Origin: Colimorpha sp045640985
GTDB lineage: Bacteria; Bacteroidota; Bacteroidia; Bacteroidales; P3
DNA: 64,000 nt
Assembly: GCA_045640985.1 (NCBI GenBank)
Contig: JAZUFZ010000037.1
Coordinates: forward strand, 1-64,000
Reading direction: 5' to 3'
Shown here: in pieces, positions 42,726-52,379 of the stretch
Position numbering within the stretch: the stretch's first letter is position 1
How the letters are laid out: each line of letters opens with the position of its first letter
Notes under the pieces: model-generated
Seen by the model: only the letters and a program-made list of their open reading frames with translations
What the model was told of the DNA's origin: nothing
Databases searched by the model: none
Program-made: the position numbers and the translations under genes

Positions 42726-44081
42726 ATGAAGAAGATTTGCATATTCTGTTTCATGCTTACCATGCTGATTGGTAGTGCAGTAGCACAATCACTTGCTATG
42801 GATAATGCTGGCAAATTATATGGTTATAAAAATGATGACGGCACTTGGAAAATTGCGCCAATCTATCAATATGCCTATGAATTTCAAAATGGCATCCGCC
42901 GCTATGCAGTAGTAAAATACGACCAGATGTGGGGTTGCATCGATGTGGACGGCAATATGATGATACGCAACGTATTCTTTACCCCCGAAGCCGCCGACGA
43001 AGCAGGTCTGGCATGGCAGGAAAACGACGAGCTGGGCAAATGGATTTATCCCGCCAAGAATTTCGCAGACAATACCTGGGGATTCGTGAATTATTTCGGC
43101 CAGTGGCAGTTGCAATCCGTATATGAAGACGCCCGTCCCTTTATCGGCAAACGTCCGAAAGCCTGTGCTACCGTCTGCAAGGATGGCCGCTGGGGCTGTA
43201 TCGACGGCAAGGGTATTATGATTATCAATAACGTATTCCTCACCCAGGAGGAGGCCGAATTGGCTGGCTGGCAATGGATATACGGAAACAATTTCAATAC
43301 TTGGCGTTATCCTACCTCTGACCCGAACCACCCCGAACGCTGGGGCTATGTGAATTATCTGGGCCATTGGGAGGCCAAACCGCAATACAGCGATTTCCGC
43401 CACTTCGGAAAAGATGAGAAATATCCCTATACCCAGGCTAAGATGGCTGGCCGCTGGGGCAATATTGACCGTCAGGGACGCGTCATCACAGACTTTATCT
43501 TTGAAACTCAGGCCGAAGCCGCATACGCACTTTCTGAAATGGAACACGGACGCTCACTCGATGGTTGGAGAGTTCCGGTTTGCGATCCCGTTGCCGGTAA
43601 CTGGGGATTCGTAAACCATGCTGGCGAATGGGTAATCCGCCCGATTTACCAGGAGGTTACCCGCTTTGCAAACGATACCGGAAACTTCGCAACTGCGAAA
43701 CTTGACGGTTTCTGGGCCGCTATCGAAAACAACGGGGACAACATCTCGGAACATGTGTTCATCGTTTCCCGCGATGCGGAACATGCCGGTCATGAATGGG
43801 ATGTAGATGAAGAACTCGGACATTGGCTGTGGCCTGTCCAGGATACCGCCACGCGCTACTGGGGCTATGTAAACTATCAGGGAACCTGGGTAATCCGTCC
43901 GACTTTTGAAGATGCCAAACCGGTTATCTACTCTTGGAACAACCGCGTAGCGCCCGTGAAAGTGGATGGCCGCTGGGGCTGCATCGACCATACCGGCCAG
44001 ATGGTGGTGAAGAATATCTACAACACCAGCAACGAAGCCTACGTGGCAGGCCGCAACTGGGGCGAAAAACACAAATTCTAA
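42726..44081 (+). CDS. Secreted WG-repeat protein
   Basis: This is a 451-residue protein starting at the ATG 42726 with signal peptide MKKICIFCFMLTMLIGSAVAQ. About nine WG repeats follow, marked by DQMWGCIDVDGNMMI, TWGFVNYFGQW, GRWGCIDGKGIMI, RWGYVNYLGHW, GRWGNIDRQGRVI, NWGFVNHAGEW, YWGYVNYQGTW and GRWGCIDHTGQMV. The repeats alternate between two types (WGCID and WGYVNY), pointing to a two-repeat unit duplicated several times. No catalytic residues are seen; a binding role is inferred. It lies 14 bp upstream of pyrC and is probably co-transcribed. Confidence 0.8.
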   Translation: MKKICIFCFMLTMLIGSAVAQSLAMDNAGKLYGYKNDDGTWKIAPIYQYAYEFQNGIRRYAVVKYDQMWGCIDVDGNMMIRNVFFTPEAADEAGLAWQENDELGKWIYPAKNFADNTWGFVNYFGQWQLQSVYEDARPFIGKRPKACATVCKDGRWGCIDGKGIMIINNVFLTQEEAELAGWQWIYGNNFNTWRYPTSDPNHPERWGYVNYLGHWEAKPQYSDFRHFGKDEKYPYTQAKMAGRWGNIDRQGRVITDFIFETQAEAAYALSEMEHGRSLDGWRVPVCDPVAGNWGFVNHAGEWVIRPIYQEVTRFANDTGNFATAKLDGFWAAIENNGDNISEHVFIVSRDAEHAGHEWDVDEELGHWLWPVQDTATRYWGYVNYQGTWVIRPTFEDAKPVIYSWNNRVAPVKVDGRWGCIDHTGQMVVKNIYNTSNEAYVAGRNWGEKHKF

Positions 44082-44095
44082 AAAATCGCACGCGC

Positions 44096-45469
44096 ATGAA
44101 TCTTATTATCAAAGATGCCTATATCGTAAACGAGGGGACCATTCAAGTCTCCTCGCTTCATATTACCGGCCAGCGGATTGCCGCCATCGGAAACTGGAAG
44201 ACTTTCGACCTCGACGGGGCTCAGATCCTTGAAGCTGAAGGCCAGTATCTGTTGCCCGGGGTAATTGACACTCATGTACATTTCCGCGAACCGGGCCTGA
44301 CCGAGAAAGCCGACTTCTATACCGAAAGCAGGGCCGCCGCTGCTGGCGGTGTCACCTCAATTGTAGATATGCCCAACACGCTACCGCCTACAACCACGTT
44401 GAAACTGCTACAGGAAAAAGCCGCCCTCGCACAGGAGAAGTCCCTGATCAACTACGGATTCATGATAGGTGCCGCCAACGACAATATCAGCCAGATTCTT
44501 GACTGCGACCCATCACAGTTTGCCGCCATCAAACTCTTTCTCGGCAGTTCTACCGGCAATATGCTCGTGGATAATCCGCAGGCGCTGGATATGCTTTTCC
44601 AGAATGCCAAAACTTTGATTGTTGCCCATTGTGAAGAAGAAGGCGTCATCCAGGCCAACCTCCAGAACTATAAGGCGCAATACCTCGGAACGCCCGAAGA
44701 GACCGCCGCGTTGCACCCCAAGATCCGTACCACGGAAGCCTGCTACCTTTCCACCTACAAAGCTATTGAACGCGCACGGAAATTCCATACACAACTGCAC
44801 ATTGCCCACCTCACTACGGCCACAGAGCTGAACCTGCTTTCCAATCAGGATCTTGCACAGAAGCATATCACCGCAGAGGTCTCTCCCAATCACCTTTGGT
44901 TTGACGACCGGGACTACGAGCGGCTCGGAAACCTGATCAAATGCAACCCAGCCATCAAATCCAACGATGACCGGCTGGCACTCTGGGCCGCCCTCTACGA
45001 CGGACTTATCGATACCATCGCAACCGACCACGCCCCTCATACCCTTGAATCCAAACAGCTCCCCTATTTCAAAGCGCCCGGCGGCATTCCTTCCATACAG
45101 CACAGTCTCCAGATGATGCTTGAATCGGTCTTCAACCCCACGACTGCACAGGAGACCGGACTTCGCGACACATGGCTTCCGCTTTTGGTCCAGAAAATGA
45201 GCCATGCCCCAGCCGACCGCTTCCACATTCTGGATCGGGGCTACCTCCGCGAAGGGTACTATGCCGACCTCGTGCTGGTGGATCCACACGGCACCACGAC
45301 CGTCACACCCGAAAGCCTCTACTACAAATGCGGCTGGAGTCCACTCCAAGGCGAGACCTTCCACACCCGCATTGCCTCCACTTGGATAAACGGCACTCAG
45401 GTATGGGACGGCACCCGACACGCCACAACCTCCCCCGCCCTTCCACTCCAATACACACCCTGGAAATAG
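44096..45469 (+). CDS. pyrC: Dihydroorotase
   Basis: This is a 457-residue amidohydrolase starting at the ATG 44096. It has the metal-binding DTHVHFREPG motif (HxHxR), the AAAAGGVTSIVDMPNT segment, IAHLTTA, EVSPNHLWFDDRDY, and DHAPHTLESK with the catalytic Asp. These match class I dihydroorotases (pyrimidine synthesis: carbamoyl aspartate to dihydroorotate). Its position after a WG-repeat gene has no obvious functional link. Allantoinase and D-hydantoinase are the main alternatives, but the DMPNT and DHAPH motifs favour dihydroorotase. Confidence 0.92.
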   Translation: MNLIIKDAYIVNEGTIQVSSLHITGQRIAAIGNWKTFDLDGAQILEAEGQYLLPGVIDTHVHFREPGLTEKADFYTESRAAAAGGVTSIVDMPNTLPPTTTLKLLQEKAALAQEKSLINYGFMIGAANDNISQILDCDPSQFAAIKLFLGSSTGNMLVDNPQALDMLFQNAKTLIVAHCEEEGVIQANLQNYKAQYLGTPEETAALHPKIRTTEACYLSTYKAIERARKFHTQLHIAHLTTATELNLLSNQDLAQKHITAEVSPNHLWFDDRDYERLGNLIKCNPAIKSNDDRLALWAALYDGLIDTIATDHAPHTLESKQLPYFKAPGGIPSIQHSLQMMLESVFNPTTAQETGLRDTWLPLLVQKMSHAPADRFHILDRGYLREGYYADLVLVDPHGTTTVTPESLYYKCGWSPLQGETFHTRIASTWINGTQVWDGTRHATTSPALPLQYTPWK

Positions 45470-45493
45470 AAAGCAATTATCCAAAACAAATAA

Positions 45494-45519
45494 AAAAGGG
45501 GACTAACCAGTCCCCTTTT
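45494..45519. terminator. Bidirectional terminator between pyrC and the convergent LRR gene
   Basis: AAAAGGGGACT and AGTCCCCTTTT form an 11-bp stem with an AACC loop, with T-runs on both strands. It serves pyrC (plus) and the BspA-like gene (minus). Confidence 0.85.
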
Positions 45520-45542
45520 CTTGTATCACCAGTTTTCAATCT

Positions 45543-48500
45543 CTATTTTACCACCACCACTTTCTGCGCTGGATAATTTCCCACCTGAACCATATAGGTT
45601 CCCGTGGCTGGCATCTGGTATTGTTTTCCTACCACAGCATTCTCAGACACAATCATACGCCCTTGGATGTCGAATATATGCAACATCTGTCCTTCTGCGC
45701 CACTGATGGTGATGCTTCCACTGTTGGAAACAATCTCATATTCGGGGCTCACCTCCTCAATGCCTAACGTTGATCCAATGATATTAGTAAACTCCCTCCA
45801 GGCGTAGGCGCTCTGATACTGACTTACCGACTCATTCGGCACCGACAAAGGAAGCCCTTTCCACACCTCCTCAAAGGCATCGTTGTTTGCAACAGTGGGA
45901 GGAGTGACAGCCTTGCAGGCAATAGCGGAAATATGGTCACATCCAGCAAAAGCCTTATTTTGAATAGAGGTCACACCGGTGCCTATAGTTACGTTAGTAA
46001 GACCGCTGCAACCTTCGAAGGCATAATTTCCGATGCTGGTTACTGAATTTGGAATGGACACTCTCGGGAGACTTCTAAGATGGTAGAACGCGTAATCAGG
46101 TATTGATTGCACATTGGATCCAATGGTAATTTGAGTTGGATTACAGCCTGAAAAAGCAGGCGCAATATCACCTGTATAATTTCTATATTGCATTGTAGTG
46201 TTAACGGCATTAAACGTAATATTGGTAACGCTGCTGCAACCATAGAAAACCCCATATCCTATACTGGTCACTCCTTCTGGGATGGTTACACTTTGGAGAC
46301 CAGTGAAGCCATCAAAAGCATGACTTGGTATTCTTCTGACATTGTCGCCAATGATGAGTTGCGAAACATTGGTACAACCTAAGAAAACAGGATCGTTATG
46401 ATTGGACACTGCCGTAGGATTACGGTTATCCATATCTGCACAATTTTCCGCATTAAAAGTCACGCTCGTAAGGCCTCTGCAATTCTTAAAAGCCCCAGAG
46501 CCGATGTTCGAGACTGATTCAGGAATGACTATGCTCGTAAGACCGACACAACCCCCAAAAGCGGATTTCCCGATGCTGGTCACCGAATTGCCAATTGTCA
46601 CGCTCGTGAGGCCGATGCAATCATTGAAAGCCCAATCTCCGATGCTGGTCACAGAATTGGGGATGGTCACACTCGTGAGGCTGCGACAACTATAGAAAGC
46701 AGACAATCCAATGCTAGTCACCGAATTGGGGATGGTCACGCTCGTGAGAGTTCTGCAATTGGCAAATGCGATGTTGGCAATGGCTATAACTCCTTCTGGA
46801 ATATCGGCAACAGTCAATCCAGGCCGACATCCAATCACAGTTGACATATCGCAATCGGAGTAATAAAGACTGTCCTGCTCAGCGTATTGGTGGTTTGCGC
46901 CCCAGGGAGAACCCAAAGCAGGACCACAATACAGAACAGTATCCACACCATAGAAAGCCCCATCCCCGATGCTGGTAACTGAATTAGGAATAGACACACA
47001 CGAGAGACCGCGACAACCACGGAAAGCAGAACTTCCGATACTATTGACCGAATTAGGTATGACCACACTCATGAGGCTGCTACAACCACAAAAAGTACTT
47101 TCTTCGATACTTGTCACAGCATTAGGGATGGTCACACTCGTGAGACTTCTGCAATTATAGAAAGCCTGTATTCCAATGTATCTTACCGAACTTGGCATCA
47201 TCACGCTCGTGAGGCCGCTACAATTATAGAAAGCATCATCAGCAATGCCTATAACCCCTTCAGGGATATTGGCAACAGTCAATCCAGACCGACATCCCGA
47301 CACTATTGTCATGTCGCAATCAAGATAATAGAGACTGTCTTGTTCTGCACCGTATTTGTGGTTTGCACCCCAGGGGGCGCCAGTAGCAGTACCACAATAC
47401 ATCACAATATCTACACCATAGAAAGCATTATCTCCGATGCTGGTCACCGAATTAGGAACAATTACCTTTATAAGCCTGTTACAGCCATAGAAAGCCTTAC
47501 TTCCAATATTGGTTACAGAATCACCAATGGTCACGCTGGCAAGACCACTGCAACCACGGAAAGCAGACAATCCGATGCTGGTCACCGAATTGGGGATGGT
47601 CACACTCGTGAGGTCACTGCAATCTGCGAAAGCAGCACCTCCGATGCTGATCAACGAATTGCCGATGCTCGCATCCGTAAGACTATTGCAATCATCAAAA
47701 GCGCCCTCACCGATGGAAGTTACTGAATTGGGAATTTCTATCGATGTCAATAATGAGTCATGATAACAGATATAATTCGGTACATATTGAACTTGACCGC
47801 CGAAAATAAAGTTGCGTACAGAGCTTGGGGCGAAGGCCAATCCAATATATGTTTCGCCATCTTGCATATAGATATATCCTTCATTACAATGAATGGCGTT
47901 GAACTGAACCGTCAGATTTCCATTACTCCAGAAGAATGCGTTGCGCCCGATGCTTTCGACATTTTCAGGAATTGTAATGTGGGTGATCCCGGTACATCCC
48001 TTGAAAGCATAATCCGGAATTCTTGTCACGTTTTCCCCAATAGTAAGTGAAGTGAGATTAGTACAATCTTTAAACACTGGATATGTGGAACTCCCCATAC
48101 TGGTACAATTCGTTGCATTATATACAACACTCATAAGATTGCTGCAGTAAGCGAAAGCATATATTCCAATGCTGGTCACCGAATTAGGAATGGTAACACT
48201 CGTGAGGCCGATGCAATTCCAGAAAGCATACTCTCCGATGTTGGTTATAGAATTGGGAATGGTTATGCTCGTGAGGCCGCTGCAATCAGAGAAAGCATTA
48301 TCCGGTATTCTTGTCACGCTTTCCCCAATAGTAAGAGTGGTAAGATTCGCACAACCATAAAACACAGGATGTGTGGAACTCCCCATACTGGTACAGTTTG
48401 TTGCATTATACACTACGCTCGTGAGGCCGCCACAACCAGAGAAAGCATAATGTCCGATGCTGGTCACCAAATTGGGTATGGTCACGCTCGTGAGGCCGCC

Positions 48501-49412
48501 ACAACCAGAGAAAGCATAATGTCCGATGCTGGTCACCAAATTGGGTATGGTCACGCTCGTGAGACCGCTGCAACCAGAGAAAGCATAATGTCCGATGCTG
48601 GTCACCGAATTGGGTATGGTCGCGCTCGTGAGACCGCTACATTCCTTGAAAGCATAATCCGGAATTCTTGTCACGTTTTCCCCAATAGTAAGTGAAGTGA
48701 GATTAGTACAATCTTTAAACACTGGATATGTGGAACTCCCCATACTGGTACAATTCGTTGCATTATATACAACTCTCGTAAGATTGCTGCAGTAAGCGAA
48801 AGCATATATTCCAATGCTGGTCACCGAATTGCCAATGGTCATGCTCGTGAGACCGCTGCAATTCCAGAAAGCATACTCTCCGATGTTGGTCACCGAATTG
48901 GGTATGGTCACGCTCGTGAGACCGCTACATCCCTTGAAAGCATAATCCGGAATTCTTGTCACGTTTTCCCCAATAGTAAGTGACGTGAGAGTTGTACAAC
49001 CGCTAAACACAGGATATGAGTAACTTCCCATACTGGTACAGCTCGTTGCATTATATACAACGCTCGTGAGACCACTGCAACCATCGAAAGCATTACTTTC
49101 GATGCTGGTCACCGAATTGGGAATAGTCACGCTCGTGAGACCGCTGCAACCAGAGAAAGCATACTGTCCAATGCTGGTCACCGGATATGACCAACCATCG
49201 CTGGTAACGCTTGCAGGTATTTCGAGAACTCCTGAAGGCTTAGCATAGCCATAATAAATAATACCAAATGAATTCGGATAAGTCACCGTGACCGAATCAC
49301 CGACAATAGTGTAGTACAACCTCTGGCCGGTCGGCGCGACGGCGCTGAAATCGTAGGCCCAGCAACCGATTGCACTGACAACACAAAAGGCTAAAATAAT
49401 CAATCTTTTCAT
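45543..49412 (-). CDS. Large BspA-type leucine-rich-repeat surface protein with type IX sorting domain
   Basis: This 1289-residue protein has signal peptide MKRLIILAFCVVSAIGCWAY, then ~40 LRR_5/TpLRR repeats (IPNSVTSIGxYAFxxCSGLTSV). These are interrupted by repeated VVYNATNCTSMGSS and DSLYYxDCDMxxVxGCRxGLTVANIPEGV blocks. The C-terminus (HIFDIQGRMIVSENAV ... PATGTYMVQVGNYPAQKVVVVK) is a clear type A sorting domain for type IX secretion. It shares that end almost exactly with the protein at 50158-52068. Surface adhesion or ligand binding is inferred from BspA. Perfect 69-bp duplications are present. It is the last gene of a three-gene minus-strand run. Confidence 0.9.
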   Translation of the reverse strand: MKRLIILAFCVVSAIGCWAYDFSAVAPTGQRLYYTIVGDSVTVTYPNSFGIIYYGYAKPSGVLEIPASVTSDGWSYPVTSIGQYAFSGCSGLTSVTIPNSVTSIESNAFDGCSGLTSVVYNATSCTSMGSYSYPVFSGCTTLTSLTIGENVTRIPDYAFKGCSGLTSVTIPNSVTNIGEYAFWNCSGLTSMTIGNSVTSIGIYAFAYCSNLTRVVYNATNCTSMGSSTYPVFKDCTNLTSLTIGENVTRIPDYAFKECSGLTSATIPNSVTSIGHYAFSGCSGLTSVTIPNLVTSIGHYAFSGCGGLTSVTIPNLVTSIGHYAFSGCGGLTSVVYNATNCTSMGSSTHPVFYGCANLTTLTIGESVTRIPDNAFSDCSGLTSITIPNSITNIGEYAFWNCIGLTSVTIPNSVTSIGIYAFAYCSNLMSVVYNATNCTSMGSSTYPVFKDCTNLTSLTIGENVTRIPDYAFKGCTGITHITIPENVESIGRNAFFWSNGNLTVQFNAIHCNEGYIYMQDGETYIGLAFAPSSVRNFIFGGQVQYVPNYICYHDSLLTSIEIPNSVTSIGEGAFDDCNSLTDASIGNSLISIGGAAFADCSDLTSVTIPNSVTSIGLSAFRGCSGLASVTIGDSVTNIGSKAFYGCNRLIKVIVPNSVTSIGDNAFYGVDIVMYCGTATGAPWGANHKYGAEQDSLYYLDCDMTIVSGCRSGLTVANIPEGVIGIADDAFYNCSGLTSVMMPSSVRYIGIQAFYNCRSLTSVTIPNAVTSIEESTFCGCSSLMSVVIPNSVNSIGSSAFRGCRGLSCVSIPNSVTSIGDGAFYGVDTVLYCGPALGSPWGANHQYAEQDSLYYSDCDMSTVIGCRPGLTVADIPEGVIAIANIAFANCRTLTSVTIPNSVTSIGLSAFYSCRSLTSVTIPNSVTSIGDWAFNDCIGLTSVTIGNSVTSIGKSAFGGCVGLTSIVIPESVSNIGSGAFKNCRGLTSVTFNAENCADMDNRNPTAVSNHNDPVFLGCTNVSQLIIGDNVRRIPSHAFDGFTGLQSVTIPEGVTSIGYGVFYGCSSVTNITFNAVNTTMQYRNYTGDIAPAFSGCNPTQITIGSNVQSIPDYAFYHLRSLPRVSIPNSVTSIGNYAFEGCSGLTNVTIGTGVTSIQNKAFAGCDHISAIACKAVTPPTVANNDAFEEVWKGLPLSVPNESVSQYQSAYAWREFTNIIGSTLGIEEVSPEYEIVSNSGSITISGAEGQMLHIFDIQGRMIVSENAVVGKQYQMPATGTYMVQVGNYPAQKVVVVK
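48416..48622 (-). repeat. Perfect 69-bp tandem repeat inside the LRR gene
   Basis: Units 48416-48484 and 48485-48553 are identical over all 69 bp, and unit 48554-48622 differs at only a few positions. Each encodes one 23-residue LRR. Outside them, a block of ~180 bp at 48000-48183 recurs at 48648-48831. This is a recent in-frame expansion. Confidence 0.9.
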
Positions 49413-49459
49413 AATATTCTGTGTCTAAAATTATACAGTATCGTTATCTCATCTCCTGA

Positions 49460-50014
49460 TCATCCTACTTCCTGTACCTCTACGATCTCCCCGATGGAAT
49501 CCAGGTAGCTGGTCATCGCCACATAGTCATCCACATCCACATTGGAAGCCTTGGCCGAAACCACAACCGTTGCAGGAATAACAAATACGCGCATAGCAAT
49601 CGTTTCTGCTTCATGCGATTGCCCTGCGAAGTTATAATGACGGGTAAACGCCATACTCTTTGTTCCAAAAACAACCGTGTAAGAATAACTAACCAAACCG
49701 ATAGACAAAGGCCATGCGTCATAAGCCCCATTATCGCTATAAAAATGAGACTCGCCATACACCAATACAACGTCAGTCGCATCTATTGTTTCTGACAATT
49801 CTTTTACATAACGAGCCGTTTGGTCTCCGCTTTCACCTGTCGTGGCTGCAAATTGAATGTTGAAATCATACTTTTTAAACTGTGTCTCATTGTGAGTATG
49901 CTCACTGTCGGCATACTGGTCATGAGTATGGTTGATGTCTGCATACTCTTTACTGCATGAACCCATGGTTAAGGCTACTAAAGATGCCATTGCAACAAAA
50001 AGAATCTTTTTCAT
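49460..50014 (-). CDS. Small lipoprotein with HTHD-type histidine repeat
   Basis: This 184-residue protein has signal peptide MKKILFVAMASLVALTMGSC with lipobox MGSC. Right after the lipid cysteine comes KEYADINHTHDQYADSEHTHNETQF, two copies of a H-T-H-[DN] motif ~11 residues apart. That motif is reminiscent of the HxH metal-binding repeats of phage tail fibres. The remainder is a beta-rich domain of unknown family ending SYLDSIGEIVEVQEVG. It lies between two LRR genes in the same direction and may share their transcript. A surface role is inferred from context only. Confidence 0.65.
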   Translation of the reverse strand: MKKILFVAMASLVALTMGSCSKEYADINHTHDQYADSEHTHNETQFKKYDFNIQFAATTGESGDQTARYVKELSETIDATDVVLVYGESHFYSDNGAYDAWPLSIGLVSYSYTVVFGTKSMAFTRHYNFAGQSHEAETIAMRVFVIPATVVVSAKASNVDVDDYVAMTSYLDSIGEIVEVQEVG

Positions 50015-50157
50015 GTTCTGTTGTGTTCCGTTATCCCATCGAACCCGTCGGTTTGTTCTCGTGGCAATTCCTTACACGAAATAATATTAGAAAGAAGCGT
50101 GGAACTGCGATGCCAGACACTAAAAGGCATAACGCTTCAGAATTAATCATAGTCCGT

Positions 50158-52068
50158 TTACTTCACCACAACTACCTTTTGGGCTGGATAGTTGCCCACC
50201 TGAACCATATAGGCTCCTGTGGCTGGAATATTGAACATACGCACACACTCGCTTCCTTTGTTCGTAATCAGGCAACGGCCCAGATTATCGAAAATACGTA
50301 CCTGCATCTCCGGAGCATCCTTTACCACGATGGCGCCGTTTTCCGTGTCGATTGTGAAGTTCACACCCTCCACCTCGGTCACGCCTACCGGATTGGCCTC
50401 AAAGGTTGCCACATAGTTCATATTTCCGTTCACAGTCACCCGTCTTGGGTTTTCCGTATTTCCATCCGCCCATTGTACGAACATATTTCCCTGGATAGGA
50501 ATGGCCGCGATCTCAACCTCCGTACCTTCCGGGAACGTTCCGTTACCTGCCACCAATCCGCGATTGTTATTTCCCGACACCACAGAAAGCGTATAATACG
50601 TCAGTTGTTCGATAATGGTATCATAAACCGTTACAACCGTGGTGTCGTGGATAAACACATCCACGTATGAAGTATCGTAAACAAACACATCTACATAGGT
50701 CGTGTCATGTACAGGCACATAGGTAGTATCGTGAACATCCACATAGGTTGTGTCGTGAATATCAATATATGTTGTATCATGAACCGGCACATAGACAGTG
50801 TCTCTCACCAGCAACGCAAAGTAAGCTGTGAGCGACGTGTCCTGTGTCAATGTAAAGGAATAGGGATTTGTCGTCACCCCGTTGCTCCAGTGGTCAAACT
50901 GATAGCCATTCGCCGGAACGGCGTATATCACAGCTTGAGGAGCCGAACACGTCGGTTGTGTCAGCACCTCAACCGTTCCCGTAGCCATATTACTGCTATT
51001 AGCCTCAAAAGAAAAGCCTTGAGCCTCTACGAAGTTGCTGAAATAGTTCCACCGGGAAAGGTACGACATCTGGCTTCCGCATGGGATAGAGACAGGTATT
51101 GACATATCCACTAAAGAAAACAATGCAACAGTAGCCAACAAGGGAGCCGTTCTTGCCAATGAAGTGATTTCAGTTAAGCCACTGCAATTATAGAAAGCTC
51201 CCACTCCGATGTAGGTTACCGAACTTGGTATGGTCACACTTGTGAGAGTTATGCAATCTCTGAAAGCATAGTCATTAATGACTAAAACGCCTTCTGGGAT
51301 ATTGGCAACAGTTAATCCTGACTGACAACCCGACACTATTGTCATACTGCAATCGGTAAAATAGATACCATCCTGCTCAGCGTATTGGTGGTTTGCGCCC
51401 CAGGGGGTTCCAGTAGCAGCACCGCAATACAGAATTATGTCCACGCCATAGAAAGCATTACTACCGATACTGGTTACCGTATTGGGAACAATTACACCTG
51501 TGAGCCTGTTACAGCCATAGAAAGCTTCGCTTCCAATGCTGGTCACCGAATTGGGGATGGTCACGCTGGTGAGGTTGCTGCATCCATAAAAAGTATAATT
51601 TCCGATGCTGTTCACCGAATTAGGGATGGTCACGCTGGTAAGGCCACTGCAACCACAGAAAGTACCTGCTTCGATATTGCTCACAGAATTGGGGATAGAC
51701 ACACTCGTGAGACCGCTGCAATTATAGAAAACACTCAATCCGATGCTGGTCACTGAATTGGGGATGGTCACGCTCGTGAGACCGCTGCAATGGGCGAAAG
51801 CGTAATCCCCAATGATTGCCACGGTGTAATTTACACTACCATAGGTTACAATTGCTGGGATAACAAGAGCACCCGATGGAACGGAGAATCCATCATAACA
51901 TTCGTCGGTATACAAAGCTTCGGAATTAGGATATGTCACCCCGACTGTTCCATTATTCACAATAGTGTAGTACAGCGTCTGCCCAGTGGGGGCGACGGCG
52001 CTGAAGTCGTATGCATACGACAATACCCCGCATGCCAATAAGGCTAAAAAGAATAAGAATCTCTTCAT
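50158..52068 (-). CDS. BspA-type LRR surface protein with DTTY stalk and type IX sorting domain
   Basis: This 636-residue protein has signal peptide MKRFLFFLALLACGVLSYAY and LRR_5 repeats at ~70-310. A bacterial-repeat domain (GYQFDHWSNGVTTNPYSFTLTQDTSLTAYF) follows, then a stalk of repeated VHDTTYVDVHDTTYVPV-like units (~415-480), then a second repeat domain of the divergent InlB type (GNMFVQWADGNTENPRRVTV). The C-terminal type A sorting domain ends GTYMVQVGNYPAQKVVVVK, as in the gene at 45543-49412. Type IX secretion to the surface is inferred. A candidate structured leader (52134-52373) and promoter lie upstream. Confidence 0.9.
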   Translation of the reverse strand: MKRFLFFLALLACGVLSYAYDFSAVAPTGQTLYYTIVNNGTVGVTYPNSEALYTDECYDGFSVPSGALVIPAIVTYGSVNYTVAIIGDYAFAHCSGLTSVTIPNSVTSIGLSVFYNCSGLTSVSIPNSVSNIEAGTFCGCSGLTSVTIPNSVNSIGNYTFYGCSNLTSVTIPNSVTSIGSEAFYGCNRLTGVIVPNTVTSIGSNAFYGVDIILYCGAATGTPWGANHQYAEQDGIYFTDCSMTIVSGCQSGLTVANIPEGVLVINDYAFRDCITLTSVTIPSSVTYIGVGAFYNCSGLTEITSLARTAPLLATVALFSLVDMSIPVSIPCGSQMSYLSRWNYFSNFVEAQGFSFEANSSNMATGTVEVLTQPTCSAPQAVIYAVPANGYQFDHWSNGVTTNPYSFTLTQDTSLTAYFALLVRDTVYVPVHDTTYIDIHDTTYVDVHDTTYVPVHDTTYVDVFVYDTSYVDVFIHDTTVVTVYDTIIEQLTYYTLSVVSGNNNRGLVAGNGTFPEGTEVEIAAIPIQGNMFVQWADGNTENPRRVTVNGNMNYVATFEANPVGVTEVEGVNFTIDTENGAIVVKDAPEMQVRIFDNLGRCLITNKGSECVRMFNIPATGAYMVQVGNYPAQKVVVVK

Positions 52069-52133
52069 ATTTTTAATCTTTTTGTTGCATATCCAGGCTC
52101 AGAATATGCGTTTTTATACCCAAAACGAAGAAA

Positions 52134-52373
52134 GTGGAGCCCTTCATTGGTTCCCTATTTCTTGTAGTAGGGCTTGAGCTCCCTTTTGTGTAAAATAATG
52201 GTGAATGAAATGCTCCACCGATGATGTACAATATGTAAGATACATATATACACAACAATGGAGACGTTCACTTTCCTATTTATTCCAACACAAATTTGTG
52301 AATTGCTCAAGTTCACTACAACGGAATAAGGCGAAAAATGCGTCTTTCTCGGTCATTCTAAATCGCTTGAATG
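52134..52373 (-). ncRNA. Candidate structured leader/ncRNA, copy 2
   Basis: This is the homologue of 36104-36345 with conserved spacing. From the promoter it shows a 5' hairpin GTCATTC/GAATGAC (52354-52376), a GACGCATTTTTCG hairpin region, a TTATTCC...CAATTCACAAAT segment, and the long-range stem GTGGAGC/GCTCCAC (52134-52140 with 52212-52218). That stem encloses an AGGGAGCTCAAGCCCT-type hairpin. The 5' hairpin arms differ in sequence between the copies yet still pair. A 26-codon ATG frame (52276-52356) crosses it, but its start is followed by TAA in the other copy. It ends ~65 nt before the LRR gene start. Confidence 0.6.
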
Positions 52374-52379
52374 ACGTTG

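Noticed and set aside
48416..48831. CRISPR-like regular repeats
   Set aside because: The repeats are contiguous 69-bp coding LRR units without unique spacers, and no cas genes are present.
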